DNA of 64,000 nt from assembly GCA_944386325.1 (NCBI GenBank), contig CALXAP010000004.1:46815-110814 (forward strand), written 5' to 3'. Shown here in pieces: positions 8,632-16,054 of the stretch (positions are counted from its first letter, which is position 1; the number at the start of each line of letters is the position of its first letter). The DNA is from an uncultured Clostridia bacterium (GTDB taxonomy: Bacteria; Bacillota; Clostridia; TANB77; CAG-508). The notes beneath the pieces were generated by a model that was not told the DNA's origin, did not search any database, and saw nothing but the letters and a program-made list of their open reading frames with translations. A program made the position numbers and the translations under genes.

Positions 8632-8751
8632 ATGTTTATGGTTAAAGTGATACTATTATTAATATTAGCATTAATGTTATCTTTAACATTAAACGTTGCC
8701 TTAGCATCAGTTCTGTATAAGAACTGGGTTGATAAGCAACTACATAAATAA
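8632..8751 (+). CDS. Small hydrophobic peptide, 39 aa, putative type I toxin (copy 1)
   Basis: ATG 8632 (or the in-frame ATG 8638) follows a GGTGGTG Shine-Dalgarno. The peptide is a single hydrophobic helix (VKVILLLILALMLSLTLNVA) with a charged tail ending NWVDKQLHK, the shape of type I toxin peptides. The leader contains CCACC (8596-8600), which can pair with the GGTGG of the Shine-Dalgarno and so block translation. It also contains CAGATGTG (8581-8588), complementary to CACATCTG (8760-8767) at the 3' end. A convergent minus-strand promoter lies downstream. A near-identical module follows at 9031-9380. Toxin function is inferred from architecture, not from homology. Confidence 0.6.
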   Translation: MFMVKVILLLILALMLSLTLNVALASVLYKNWVDKQLHK

Positions 8752-8756
8752 TAAAA

Positions 8757-8790
8757 ACTCACATCTGTTCTTTGCAAGGTAGATGTGAGC
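8757..8790. terminator. Bidirectional terminator shared by convergent transcripts, module 1
   Basis: CTCACATCT (8758-8766) pairs with AGATGTGAG (8781-8789). The U-tract is better for the minus-strand transcript (TTTTTATTA) than for the plus (CTTTCTC). Confidence 0.75.
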
Positions 8791-8838
8791 TTTCTCAATT
8801 TATCAGGCAAAACCACGTTTGTGGAATTTTCATTTCCT
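8757..8838 (-). ncRNA. Putative antisense/antitoxin RNA, module 1
   Basis: Inferred transcript of about 80 nt from the minus-strand promoter at 8845-8874 to the shared hairpin. Its first part repeats two blocks of the toxin leader in the same orientation relative to its own promoter: ATATAGGAAATGA and GTGGTTTTGCC. Its 3' end is antisense to the 3' end of the toxin mRNA. This convergent 3'-overlap layout resembles TxpA/RatA and BsrG/SR4 of Bacillus, but no RNA evidence is available. Confidence 0.45.
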
Positions 8839-8844
8839 ATATTT

Positions 8845-8874
8845 ATTATAATCTATTTATAAGTAAAAAGTCAA
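8845..8874 (-). promoter_or_regulatory. Sigma-A-type promoter of antisense RNA, module 1
   Basis: On the minus strand TTGACT (8874-8869), 18-bp spacer, TATAAT (8850-8845). Same boxes and spacer length in copy 2. Confidence 0.78.
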
Positions 8875-9030
8875 GAAATTGGTGCGAACAACCGTAGATA
8901 TTTACAACTTTTTTCACACTATTAACAATAGATACAAATATCAATCAAATTATATATAGACTACCAAATTATTTAATAAAAATCAAGTATTTTAACAAAT
9001 TCTTTTTTACGAAAATTTGTTTCTTTTATA

Positions 9031-9059
9031 TTGATTTATTGTAAAATGTATGTTACACT
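9031..9059 (+). promoter_or_regulatory. Sigma-A-type promoter of toxin-like module 2
   Basis: TTGATT (9031-9036), 17-bp spacer, TACACT (9054-9059). The spacing is that of module 1 although the spacer sequence has partly diverged. Confidence 0.65.
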
Positions 9060-9134
9060 AGCTGACATAGGGAATGATAATAAGCAGATGTGGTTTTGCC
9101 ACCAATTATATGAATTATCGTAGGAGAGGTGGTG

Positions 9135-9254
9135 ATGTTTATGGTTAAAGTGATACTATTTTTTATAATATCATTTATGTTATCTTTAACATTAAACGTT
9201 GCCTTAGCATCAATTCTGTATAAGAACTGGGTTGATAAGCAACTACATAAATAA
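9135..9254 (+). CDS. Small hydrophobic peptide, 39 aa, putative type I toxin (copy 2)
   Basis: Same length and layout as the gene at 8632. The peptide differs mainly in the middle of the membrane helix (LFFIISFMLSLTLNVA) while the C-terminal tail LYKNWVDKQLHK is unchanged. The leader keeps CCACC opposite the GGTGG Shine-Dalgarno although the loop between them has changed, and keeps CAGATGTG (9085-9092) opposite CACATCTG (9263-9270). Conservation of pairing with drift elsewhere argues that the RNA structure matters. The downstream end abuts tRNA-Leu. Confidence 0.6.
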   Translation: MFMVKVILFFIISFMLSLTLNVALASILYKNWVDKQLHK

Positions 9255-9260
9255 AAAAAG

Positions 9261-9300
9261 CTCACATCTGTAAAATTTGACGATTTAGATGTGAGTTTTT
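9261..9300. terminator. Bidirectional terminator, module 2
   Basis: CTCACATCT (9261-9269) pairs with AGATGTGAG (9287-9295), flanked by AAAAAAAG on one side and TTTTTC on the other, so it works on both strands. Confidence 0.82.
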
Positions 9301-9344
9301 CTATCTATATCGGCAAAACCACGTTTGTGGATTTGTCATTTCCT
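9261..9344 (-). ncRNA. Putative antisense/antitoxin RNA, module 2
   Basis: Inferred transcript from the minus-strand promoter at 9351-9380 to the shared hairpin. Its start carries ATATAGGAAATGA and GTGGTTTTGCC as in module 1. No direct RNA evidence. Confidence 0.45.
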
Positions 9345-9350
9345 ATATTT

Positions 9351-9380
9351 ATTATAATCTAATTGTTAGTAAAAAGTCAA
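9351..9380 (-). promoter_or_regulatory. Sigma-A-type promoter of antisense RNA, module 2
   Basis: TTGACT (9380-9375), 18-bp spacer, TATAAT (9356-9351) on the minus strand, matching module 1. Confidence 0.78.
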
Positions 9381-9385
9381 GTAAT

Positions 9386-9469
9386 TGGTGCGGATGAGAG
9401 GACTTGAACCCCCACGTCAAAGACACTAGATCCTAAGTCTAGCGCGTCTGCCAGTTTCGCCACATCCGC
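9386..9469 (-). tRNA. tRNA-Leu (anticodon UAG)
   Basis: Read on the minus strand, acceptor arms GCGGATG and CATCCGC close the cloverleaf. The anticodon stem-loop is CTAGA-CTTAGGA-TCTAG, giving anticodon TAG. The long variable arm is of class II (Leu) type, the T-arm is GGGGGTTCAAGTCC, and CCA is encoded. About 84 nt. Confidence 0.95.
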
Positions 9470-9575
9470 AAATCATATATATATTAACATATAATTTATT
9501 AAATTGTCAATAGAATTGTAAAAAATGAAATATTTTTGTAACAAGAATATAATATAATATTTTAGAAAAAATAGA

Positions 9576-9600
9576 AGGATTAAAAAATATTTTGTTGAAT
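9576..9600 (+). promoter_or_regulatory. Sigma-H-type promoter of spoVG
   Basis: AGGATTA (9576-9582), 11-bp spacer, GTTGAAT (9594-9600). This fits the sigma-H consensus (AGGAwww and RnnGAAT) and closely parallels the known sigma-H promoter of B. subtilis spoVG. Expected start near 9608, about 60 nt before the ATG. Confidence 0.75.
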
Positions 9601-9669
9601 AATAATATTGTACATAATATTTTAATATTTGTACAAAATATTTTTTAAAACTTTGGAAGGGGTGCTCAC

Positions 9670-9939
9670 ATGCAAATAACAGATATACGTTTAAGAAAAG
9701 TAAACACAGAAAACAGAATGAAAGCTGTTGCATCTGTAACTTTTGATAATGAATTTGTAATTCATGATATAAAAGTTATAGAAAGTCAAAATGGATTATT
9801 TATTGCTATGCCAAGCAGAAAAACTCCAAATGGAGAATTTAAGGATATAGCTCATCCAATTAATGCTGAAACTAGAGAGAAGATTCAAAAAGCTATATTA
9901 GAAGCTTATGAAGCTCCTGAAACAGAATCAGCAGAATAA
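9670..9939 (+). CDS. spoVG: SpoVG, sporulation/septation regulator
   Basis: 89 aa, beginning [20 protein letters not shown] and containing [19 protein letters not shown], the diagnostic SpoVG core. SpoVG is a small site-specific nucleic-acid-binding protein that affects asymmetric septation, capsule and virulence gene expression in Firmicutes. A GGAAGGGG Shine-Dalgarno precedes the start, and a sigma-H-type promoter lies about 70-95 nt upstream, as expected for an early-sporulation gene. A strong terminator follows, so it is a single-gene unit. Confidence 0.96.
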   Translation: MQITDIRLRKVNTENRMKAVASVTFDNEFVIHDIKVIESQNGLFIAMPSRKTPNGEFKDIAHPINAETREKIQKAILEAYEAPETESAE

Positions 9940-9955
9940 TATAAAGTAAACAATA

Positions 9956-9984
9956 AAAGCATTGTTTTTAGCAGTGCTTTTTTT
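9956..9984 (+). terminator. Intrinsic terminator after spoVG
   Basis: AAAGCATTG pairs with CAGTGCTTT, followed by TTTTT. Confidence 0.85.
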
Positions 9985-10015
9985 GATGCCTTAAAATTGC
10001 AAATAAAAATAAATA

Positions 10016-10044
10016 TTGACTAATTTAGACAGGTGGAATATAAT
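10016..10044 (+). promoter_or_regulatory. Sigma-A-type promoter of the glycosyltransferase operon
   Basis: TTGACT (10016-10021), 17-bp spacer, TATAAT (10039-10044), giving a leader of roughly 90 nt before the first start. Confidence 0.82.
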
Positions 10045-10141
10045 TAACAAAGAAAATAGTTTTTTTATTGATGATACTTGATTTATGTGCATTTATCAAT
10101 AAAAGATTAATATTGTATATATGATAAAAATAGGAGATATT

Positions 10142-10840
10142 ATGAAAACACTAATAATAATACCTGCATATAATGAAGAAAAATGTATAAAAAAAGTTGT
10201 AGATAATGTAATGGAAGTAAATAATAATGTTGATGTTTTAGTTGTAAATGATGGTTCAAAAGATGATACATTAATTGAGGCTAAAAAAACTAAAGCAAAA
10301 GTTTTAAATTTGCCATTTAATTTAGGAATTGGTGGAGCAGTACAAGCTGGATATTTATATGCTTATAAAAATAATTATGATGTAGCAATTCAATTAGATG
10401 GAGATGGTCAGCATAATCCAAAATACATAGAAGAAATGGTTAATATAATTAAAGAAAACAAAGCAGAAATGGTAATAGGATCTAGATTTATTGAAGAAAC
10501 AGGATATAATCAAACATTTGCAAGAATGTTTGGAATTAGAATAATAAGAGTAATTATGAAAATCTTTACAGGAAAAAAGATTTTTGATCCAACATCTGGT
10601 TATAGAGCTGTTAATAAAAGAATAATAAAAAAATTTTCGGAAAATTATCCATATGATTATCCAGAACCAGATACTAATATGAGATTACTTAAAGAAAAAG
10701 TACAGATAATGGAAATACCTGTAGAAATGCATAATAGAGAAACTGGTAAATCTTCAATAACACCATTAAAATCTATCTATTATATGATAAAAGTTACTTT
10801 GGCAATGTTAATATGTGTTATAGAAAAGAGGAAAGGATAA
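10142..10840 (+). CDS. Glycosyltransferase family 2 (dolichyl-phosphate mannosyltransferase-like)
   Basis: 232 aa from ATG 10142, with AGGAGA just upstream; an in-frame ATG at 10121 lacks a Shine-Dalgarno. GT-A features are clear: IIIPAYNEE at the N-terminus, VVNDGSKDDT (first Asp motif), and QLDGDGQHNP as the DxD-type metal site near residue 93. There is no C-terminal membrane domain. Proteins of this shape transfer a sugar from a nucleotide donor to a polyprenyl phosphate. It is the first gene of a four-gene operon (GT2, DUF2304, SMR-like, GT2), an arrangement typical of envelope-glycan decoration. Confidence 0.88.
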   Translation: MKTLIIIPAYNEEKCIKKVVDNVMEVNNNVDVLVVNDGSKDDTLIEAKKTKAKVLNLPFNLGIGGAVQAGYLYAYKNNYDVAIQLDGDGQHNPKYIEEMVNIIKENKAEMVIGSRFIEETGYNQTFARMFGIRIIRVIMKIFTGKKIFDPTSGYRAVNKRIIKKFSENYPYDYPEPDTNMRLLKEKVQIMEIPVEMHNRETGKSSITPLKSIYYMIKVTLAMLICVIEKRKG

Positions 10841-10842
10841 TT

Positions 10843-11178
10843 ATGATATATATAATTTCAATAATAGCTGCTGTTTTATTTATGCTATTTATTATTTTTT
10901 TAGTTAGAAATAAAAAATTAAATGAAAAATATTCTATATTATGGCTTATATTTGGAATAATGATTATATTATTAGCTATAAATTATAAATTATTAGATGT
11001 AGTAGCAGTAAAAATAGGAATTTATTATGCACCAGCACTACTTTTCTTAACAGGTTTTATATTTTTAATAATATATACAGTACATTTATCAATTGTTGCT
11101 ACAAAACAAAATAAGGATATAATAAGACTAAATCAAGAAATAGCAATAATAAATGAAAAATTAGAAAATAAAGATTAA
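10843..11178 (+). CDS. DUF2304 family small membrane protein
   Basis: 111 aa from ATG 10843, two nucleotides after the GT2 stop. Three hydrophobic helices precede a charged coiled-coil-like tail (NKDIIRLNQEIAIINEKLENKD). The size, topology and position directly behind a DPM-like GT2 match DUF2304. That family often accompanies polyprenyl-phosphate glycosyltransferases and may act as a membrane partner for them. No catalytic motif is visible. Confidence 0.8.
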   Translation: MIYIISIIAAVLFMLFIIFLVRNKKLNEKYSILWLIFGIMIILLAINYKLLDVVAVKIGIYYAPALLFLTGFIFLIIYTVHLSIVATKQNKDIIRLNQEIAIINEKLENKD

Positions 11179-11194
11179 AAAAATGGAGGTAGTT

Positions 11195-11554
11195 GTGAAA
11201 TTTATATTAGTTATAGCATATTTAATACTAACTGTAGCTGGATTAGTATTAATGAAATTAGGAGGAAATCCAGGTACAATTGCATTAAAAGAAGGAACAA
11301 TAACATTAGGAATGAGTGTAATTAGTGGAATTGGTTTTATTTGTTATCTATGTAGTTTTTTGTTGTTTACAAGAATTGTTGTAATGTTCAATTTAAGTTA
11401 TATTTTCCCAATTTGTACAGGAATTGTACAAATATTAACACTTATAGCTTCAGCTGTAGTTTTTAAAGAAAATATAACTATGCAATCAGCAATTGGTGCT
11501 GCAATAATAATTGTAGGAATAATAATTATGAATTTAAAACAAACACAAACTTAA
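11195..11554 (+). CDS. Small EamA/SMR-type membrane transporter (ArnE/flippase-subunit-like)
   Basis: About 119 aa from GTG 11195, placed 4 nt after GGAGGT (11185-11190); an in-frame ATG at 11183 overlaps that Shine-Dalgarno. Four transmembrane helices fill the protein, and TLIASAVVFKENITMQSAIGAAIIIVGIIIM is the typical final helix pair of the small multidrug resistance/EamA fold. In glycan operons such proteins are thought to flip polyprenyl-phosphate sugars across the membrane. Its position between two glycosyltransferases supports that reading over drug export. Confidence 0.7.
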   Translation: MKFILVIAYLILTVAGLVLMKLGGNPGTIALKEGTITLGMSVISGIGFICYLCSFLLFTRIVVMFNLSYIFPICTGIVQILTLIASAVVFKENITMQSAIGAAIIIVGIIIMNLKQTQT

Positions 11555-11573
11555 ATTTATGGAGGTTTATGAT

Positions 11574-12527
11574 ATGGACAAAATATCTATAGTAGTACCA
11601 TGTTATAACGAAGAGGAAGCATTACCTTTTTTTTATAAAGAAATTACCGAAATTTCAAAAAAAATGGATTATGTTAATTTTGAATATATTTTTATAAATG
11701 ATGGCTCAAAAGATAAGACTTTAGAATGTTTAAGGCAATTAGCAAAAAGTGACAAGAGAGTTAGATATATTTCTTTTTCAAGAAATTTTGGAAAAGAAGC
11801 TGCAATGTACGCAGGGTTAAAGGTTGCAACAGGTGATTATGTTGCCGTTATGGATGCTGATTTGCAAGATCCACCAAAGCTATTAATAGAAATGTATGAT
11901 ATTTTACAAAAAAAAGAATATGATTGTGTTGCAACAAGAAGAGTTAATAGAAAAGGAGAACCACCAATAAGATCTTTTTTTGCAAAAATGTTTTATAAAA
12001 TAATAAATAGAATTTCAAAGGCAAATATAGTAGATGGTGCACGAGATTTTAGGTTGATGACAAAACAGATGACAGATAGTATAATATCTCTTGGAGAATA
12101 TAATAGATTTTCAAAAGGAATATTTGGCTGGGTTGGATTTGAAACAAAATGGTTAGAGTATGAAAATGTAGAAAGAGTAGCAGGAAAAACAACATGGTCA
12201 TTTTGGAAATTATTTTTATATTCTATTGATGGAATAATAGCATTTTCAACAACACCACTTGTAATATCTACATTAATGGGGTGTTTATTCTGTTTTTTAG
12301 CAATAATTATGGTTTTTGTTATAATTTTTAAAACTATAATGTATGGAGATCCTGTTTCTGGATGGCCATCAACTGCATGTATAATATTATTTGTAGGTGG
12401 AATTCAGCTATTTTGTACAGGAATAATTGGTCAATATATAGCAAAAACATATTTAGAAGTAAAGGGAAGACCAATATATATTGTTAAAGAAACTGAAAGA
12501 AATATAGATATCAGAGAAAAAGAGTAA
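11574..12527 (+). CDS. GtrB-like polyprenyl-phosphate glycosyltransferase (GT2 plus two TM helices)
   Basis: 317 aa from ATG 11574, preceded by GGAGGT. The catalytic part shows IVVPCYNEEEALP, FINDGSKDKT and VMDADLQDPP (DxD site). The GEPPIRSFFAKMFYKIINRIS segment and two C-terminal transmembrane helices are those of the bactoprenol glucosyltransferase GtrB/YfdH group. The enzyme probably loads a sugar onto undecaprenyl phosphate at the inner face; the SMR-like neighbour would flip it. Sugar identity cannot be deduced. Confidence 0.85.
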   Translation: MDKISIVVPCYNEEEALPFFYKEITEISKKMDYVNFEYIFINDGSKDKTLECLRQLAKSDKRVRYISFSRNFGKEAAMYAGLKVATGDYVAVMDADLQDPPKLLIEMYDILQKKEYDCVATRRVNRKGEPPIRSFFAKMFYKIINRISKANIVDGARDFRLMTKQMTDSIISLGEYNRFSKGIFGWVGFETKWLEYENVERVAGKTTWSFWKLFLYSIDGIIAFSTTPLVISTLMGCLFCFLAIIMVFVIIFKTIMYGDPVSGWPSTACIILFVGGIQLFCTGIIGQYIAKTYLEVKGRPIYIVKETERNIDIREKE

Positions 12528-12530
12528 TTT

Positions 12531-12570
12531 GTTTCAATTCACGGCATATGAATTTGATATAATTATATTT
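12531..12570 (+). repeat. MITE-like repeat, terminal fragment
   Basis: TTTCAATTCACGGCATATG followed by AATTTGATATAATTATATTT matches the left terminus of the dispersed repeat. No right end is found, so it is a fragment. Confidence 0.5.
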
Positions 12571-12709
12571 ACACTTTATGTATACTATAGTGTAATATTA
12601 AAAACTAAAGAAAATAGGATATAGTAAAATTAAGAATTCTTATATCCACTTATGTGAAAAATTACTTTATTCAAATTTTAATAATAGTACTTTATATAGG
12701 AGGAGAAAA

Positions 12710-13183
12710 ATGAAAAGAATAAAGAAATTTATAATGTTTTTAATATTATTTTTATTGCTATATTTTTTCGTGGATTATGTTGTAAATAATATGATAGACA
12801 GAAATTATGAAGAGCTTACTAATATTAGCCGAGATGTTGGGCAGGTATATACTATTGATATAATTAAAGCAAATAAAGATATTTCAGGTGGTAAATTAGA
12901 ATTAAATATTACAAGAAATTTAAATGTTGAAGATGCTAAATATATAAAAATAGATTTTTATAATAATAAAGATGAGTGTATTGGTTCAAGATATATTGAT
13001 CCTACAAGTTTAAATGTAGGTGATAATAAATCAATACAGATAGATTTTTCATATAAGGATGTTGAAAGATGTAGTATTACAACTGCAAAAGAACTGCCAG
13101 AAAATACTTTTAAAGAATTCAATAAAGGATATCTTGGTATATTTGTTATAATTGGACTTATTACATTGTGTTATGTTTTATAA
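12710..13183 (+). CDS. Hypothetical membrane-anchored protein, 157 aa
   Basis: A GGAGGAG Shine-Dalgarno precedes ATG 12710. The protein has one N-terminal transmembrane helix (about residues 6-28), an external polar domain of about 110 residues with alternating hydrophobic strands and two Cys (KDECIGS and VERCSIT) that could form a disulfide, and a second hydrophobic helix at the C-terminus. I recognise no family. It is a single gene bounded by repeat remnants, and its own terminator follows. A sensor or envelope-stress role is possible but unsupported. Confidence 0.6.
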   Translation: MKRIKKFIMFLILFLLLYFFVDYVVNNMIDRNYEELTNISRDVGQVYTIDIIKANKDISGGKLELNITRNLNVEDAKYIKIDFYNNKDECIGSRYIDPTSLNVGDNKSIQIDFSYKDVERCSITTAKELPENTFKEFNKGYLGIFVIIGLITLCYVL

Positions 13184-13231
13184 AACTTATAAAATTATCT
13201 AAATTAAAAGAAGAATTTTATAAGTTTTTCT
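13182..13231 (+). terminator. Intrinsic terminator
   Basis: AAAACTTATAAAATT pairs with AATTTTATAAGTTTTT, followed by CTTTT. It overlaps the stop of the 157-aa gene. Confidence 0.85.
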
Positions 13232-13234
13232 TTT

Positions 13235-13470
13235 GTTACAGTTCAATATAAAGATTTTGAAATAATAATATTTCATAAATTTTTCGGCTCAATACGATGT
13301 TTAAGAATTTGTAAAATAATTTAATGCGCCTCTTTCATTCAGGCTCAAAATCAAAGATTTTGCCCATGAACATTCCTTATTAAATTATATAACAAATTCT
13401 AAAAAACATCTCCAATCGCATTCAAAATTTATTCAATATGATTATTTCAAAATCTTTATATTATTTTTGG
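13235..13470 (+). repeat. MITE-like palindromic repeat, copy with both arms and loop
   Basis: It starts with GTTACA and then has two mutually inverted arms of about 80 bp. The left arm is AAAGATTTTGAAATAATAAT... with TCGGCTCAATACGATGTTT. The right arm read backwards is AAAGATTTTGAAATAATCAT... with GAATGCGATTGGAGATGTTT. The loop carries two small stems, GCCTctttcattcAGGC and CAAAATCaaaGATTTTG. It fills the otherwise gene-free stretch before mreB. Confidence 0.8.
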
Positions 13471-13499
13471 ATAAGATTTTTTTTATTTATATAAAGAGG

Positions 13500-13528
13500 T
13501 TGATATTTTGAAGTTTGTGTAATATAAT
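13500..13528 (+). promoter_or_regulatory. Sigma-A-type promoter of mreB
   Basis: TTGATA (13500-13505), 17-bp spacer, TATAAT (13523-13528). Confidence 0.82.
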
Positions 13529-13572
13529 TGTAACAATATTGTAATAAGTTAAGAAAATAAAGGAGAGATAAT

Positions 13573-14571
13573 ATGTTCAACTTCGGACAAGATATTGGTA
13601 TAGATTTAGGAACTGCTACTGTAATTGCATATGTAAAAGGCAAAGGAATTGTGCTTAGAGAGCCTTCTGTTGTTGCTGTGAATAGCGATACTGGAGAGGT
13701 ATTAGCTGTTGGCAAAGAAGCAAGAAGAATGTTAGGTAGAACACCTGGAAATATTGTTGCAACAAGACCTTTAAAAGATGGTGTTATATCAGATTATACA
13801 GTTACTGAAAAAATGTTGAAACATTTTATAAATAAAGTATGTGGTAGATTTATTTTTTCTCCTAGAATAATGATATGTATACCATCTCAGGTAACAGAAG
13901 TTGAAAAAAAAGCTGTAATAGATGCTGCATTACAAGCTGGAGCAAGAAAAGTATATCTTATAGAAGAGCCGATAGCTGCAGCTATTGGAGCAGGAATAGA
14001 TATATCTAAGCCATGTGGAAATATGATTGTAGATATAGGAGGAGGAACTACAGATATTGCAGTAATTTCTTTAGGAGGTTCTGTTGTTAGTACTTCATTG
14101 AAAGTAGCGGGTGATAAATTTGATGAATATATAGTAAAATATATAAAAAAGAAACACAATATTATGATTGGAGAAAGAACAGCAGAAGATTTAAAAGTTA
14201 ATATAGGTTGTGTTTATCCAAGAATACAAGATGTAGAAATGGATATAAGAGGTAGAGGATTAATAGATGGATTACCAAAAACTATAACAATAAAATCTAG
14301 TGAAATAATGGAAGCTTTAGAAGAACCAGCTTTTCAAATTGTAGATGCAGTTCATTCTGTTCTAGAAAAAACACCACCTGAATTAGCTGCTGATATAAGT
14401 GATAGAGGAATATATATGACAGGAGGAGGTTGTCTAGTAAACGGATTAGATAAACTGTTATCAGAGCAAACAGGAATAAATGTAATGATTGCAGAAGATG
14501 CTGTTTCTTGTGTAGCATTAGGTACTGGAAAAGCATTAGATGACTTGGATAAATTAGATGGAAAAAAATAA
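13573..14571 (+). CDS. mreB: MreB/Mbl-type cell-shape actin homologue
   Basis: 332 aa. IGIDLGTATV (phosphate 1), EEPIAAAIGAG, DIGGGTTDIAVISLGG (phosphate 2) and TGGGCLVNGL (adenosine site) give a complete actin-type ATPase of normal length. MreB-family filaments direct lateral cell-wall synthesis through RodA/PBP complexes at the inner membrane. Similarity is divided between MreB and Mbl, so the paralogue name is uncertain; mreC/mreD do not follow, which favours an Mbl-like stand-alone copy. It has its own promoter and is followed by a short CCTAGAT/ATCTAGG hairpin before mtaB. Confidence 0.88.
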   Translation: MFNFGQDIGIDLGTATVIAYVKGKGIVLREPSVVAVNSDTGEVLAVGKEARRMLGRTPGNIVATRPLKDGVISDYTVTEKMLKHFINKVCGRFIFSPRIMICIPSQVTEVEKKAVIDAALQAGARKVYLIEEPIAAAIGAGIDISKPCGNMIVDIGGGTTDIAVISLGGSVVSTSLKVAGDKFDEYIVKYIKKKHNIMIGERTAEDLKVNIGCVYPRIQDVEMDIRGRGLIDGLPKTITIKSSEIMEALEEPAFQIVDAVHSVLEKTPPELAADISDRGIYMTGGGCLVNGLDKLLSEQTGINVMIAEDAVSCVALGTGKALDDLDKLDGKK

Positions 14572-14612
14572 TCCTAGATTTTATATCTAGGAAATTTATT
14601 TATGGAGGAGTT

Positions 14613-15918
14613 ATGGAATTAAAAGTAGCATTTTATACACTACGGTTGTAAAGTTAACCAGTATGAAACAAATGCAATGATACAAAAATTTATAGAATCT
14701 GGATATGAGGTAGTTGATTTTGCTCAGTGTGCTGATATATATATAGTAAATACTTGTACTGTAACAAGCATTTCTGATAAAAAATCTAGACAAATCCTAA
14801 GAAGAGCAAAAAGTGAAAATAATAATTCTATAGTGGTAGCTGTTGGATGTTATGCTCAAATTGCAAAAAAAGAATTAGAAAAAATAGATGAAATAGATTT
14901 AATATTGGGAACAAATGAGAAAAATGATATAGTATTTTATATAGAAAAATATATAAATGATAAAAATGGCAAAATAGAAAATGTATCAGATATAATGAAA
15001 CAAAAAGAGTATATAGATTTTGGAGATGTAACTTTTTCAGATAAGACAAGAGAAGTAGTAAAAATTGAAGATGGATGTGATAGATTTTGCTCATATTGCA
15101 TAATACCATATGCTAGAGGCAGAGTTAGAAGTAGAGATATTTCAAGCATAATAAATGAAATAAAAAAAATTGCAAATAATGGTGTTAAGGAAGTTGTTTT
15201 AACAGGAATTCATATTGCATCATATGGAAAAGATTTAAAGAATGGAATTGGTTTGATAGATGTACTAGAGAAAATAAATGAAATAGATGGGATAGAAAGA
15301 ATTAGACTTGGTTCAATTGAACCTACAATCATTGATGAAAATTTTGTAAATAGAATTATTAAATTAGAAAAAGTATGTAATCATTTTCATTTATCACTTC
15401 AAAGTGCATGCAATGAGACTTTAAAAAGAATGAATAGAAGGTATACTATAGAAGAATTTTATGAAAGTATAAAATTGTTGAGAGATGGATATGGGAATGA
15501 TATTGCATTAACTACAGATATAATAGTAGGTTTTCCTGGAGAGACTGAATTAGAATTCGAGGAAACATATAATAATTTAAAGAAAATAAATTTTAATAAA
15601 ATGCATGTTTTTAAATATTCACCAAGAATAGGTACAAAGGCTGCATCTATGAATAATCAGATAGATCCAAAAATAAAAGAAGAAAGAAGTAAAAAAGTAA
15701 TTGAATTATCAAATAATAATGAAATTAAATACATTGAACAATATATAGGGAAAAATGTAAAAGTGTTATTTGAAAAAGTTGATGGGAATATGATTTGGGG
15801 GCATACTACAAATTATATAAAGGTTGCTGTAAATAAAAATAATATTTCAGAAAACACAATTTATAATGTTATAATAAAAAAAAGAGAAGGTAGTGAATTA
15901 ATAGGTGAAATAATATGA
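14613..15918 (+). CDS. mtaB: tRNA (N6-threonylcarbamoyladenosine37) methylthiotransferase MtaB, frameshifted
   Basis: A good Shine-Dalgarno (GGAGGAG) and ATG 14613 start MELKVAFYTL, after which the frame fails. Dropping one base (C at 14643) restores GCKVNQYETNAM and the rest of the gene, which is otherwise open from 14644 to 15918. The restored protein has the N-terminal UPF0004 domain, the radical-SAM motif CDRFCSYCIIP near residue 150 and a C-terminal TRAM domain, the MtaB/YqeV family that adds a methylthio group to t6A37 of ANN-decoding tRNAs. As written, the ribosome would lose the first cluster cysteine of GCKVNQ. Either a sequence error or a recent mutation. Confidence 0.85.
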
Positions 15919-15978
15919 GAAAGTAAAAAATGTAATAATACTGTAATAAAAATGTAATAATAAAAAACAGAAAAACTA

Positions 15979-16007
15979 TTGAAATATTATTATTAATATA
16001 GTATAAA
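15979..16007 (+). promoter_or_regulatory. Sigma-A-type promoter
   Basis: TTGAAA (15979-15984), 17-bp spacer, TATAAA (16002-16007), placed to transcribe the 88-aa gene at 16055. Confidence 0.7.
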
Positions 16008-16054
16008 TTATTTATATAGTTTATAAAAGAAGATGTTACAAAGGAGGAACGGTG

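Noticed and set aside
8532..8816. 94-aa minus-strand open frame opposite toxin-like module 1 (and a similar 70-aa one at 9053-9265)
   Set aside because: Both exist because the two DNA copies are alike. Neither has a ribosome-binding site, and the minus-strand promoter lies so that only a short RNA would be made.
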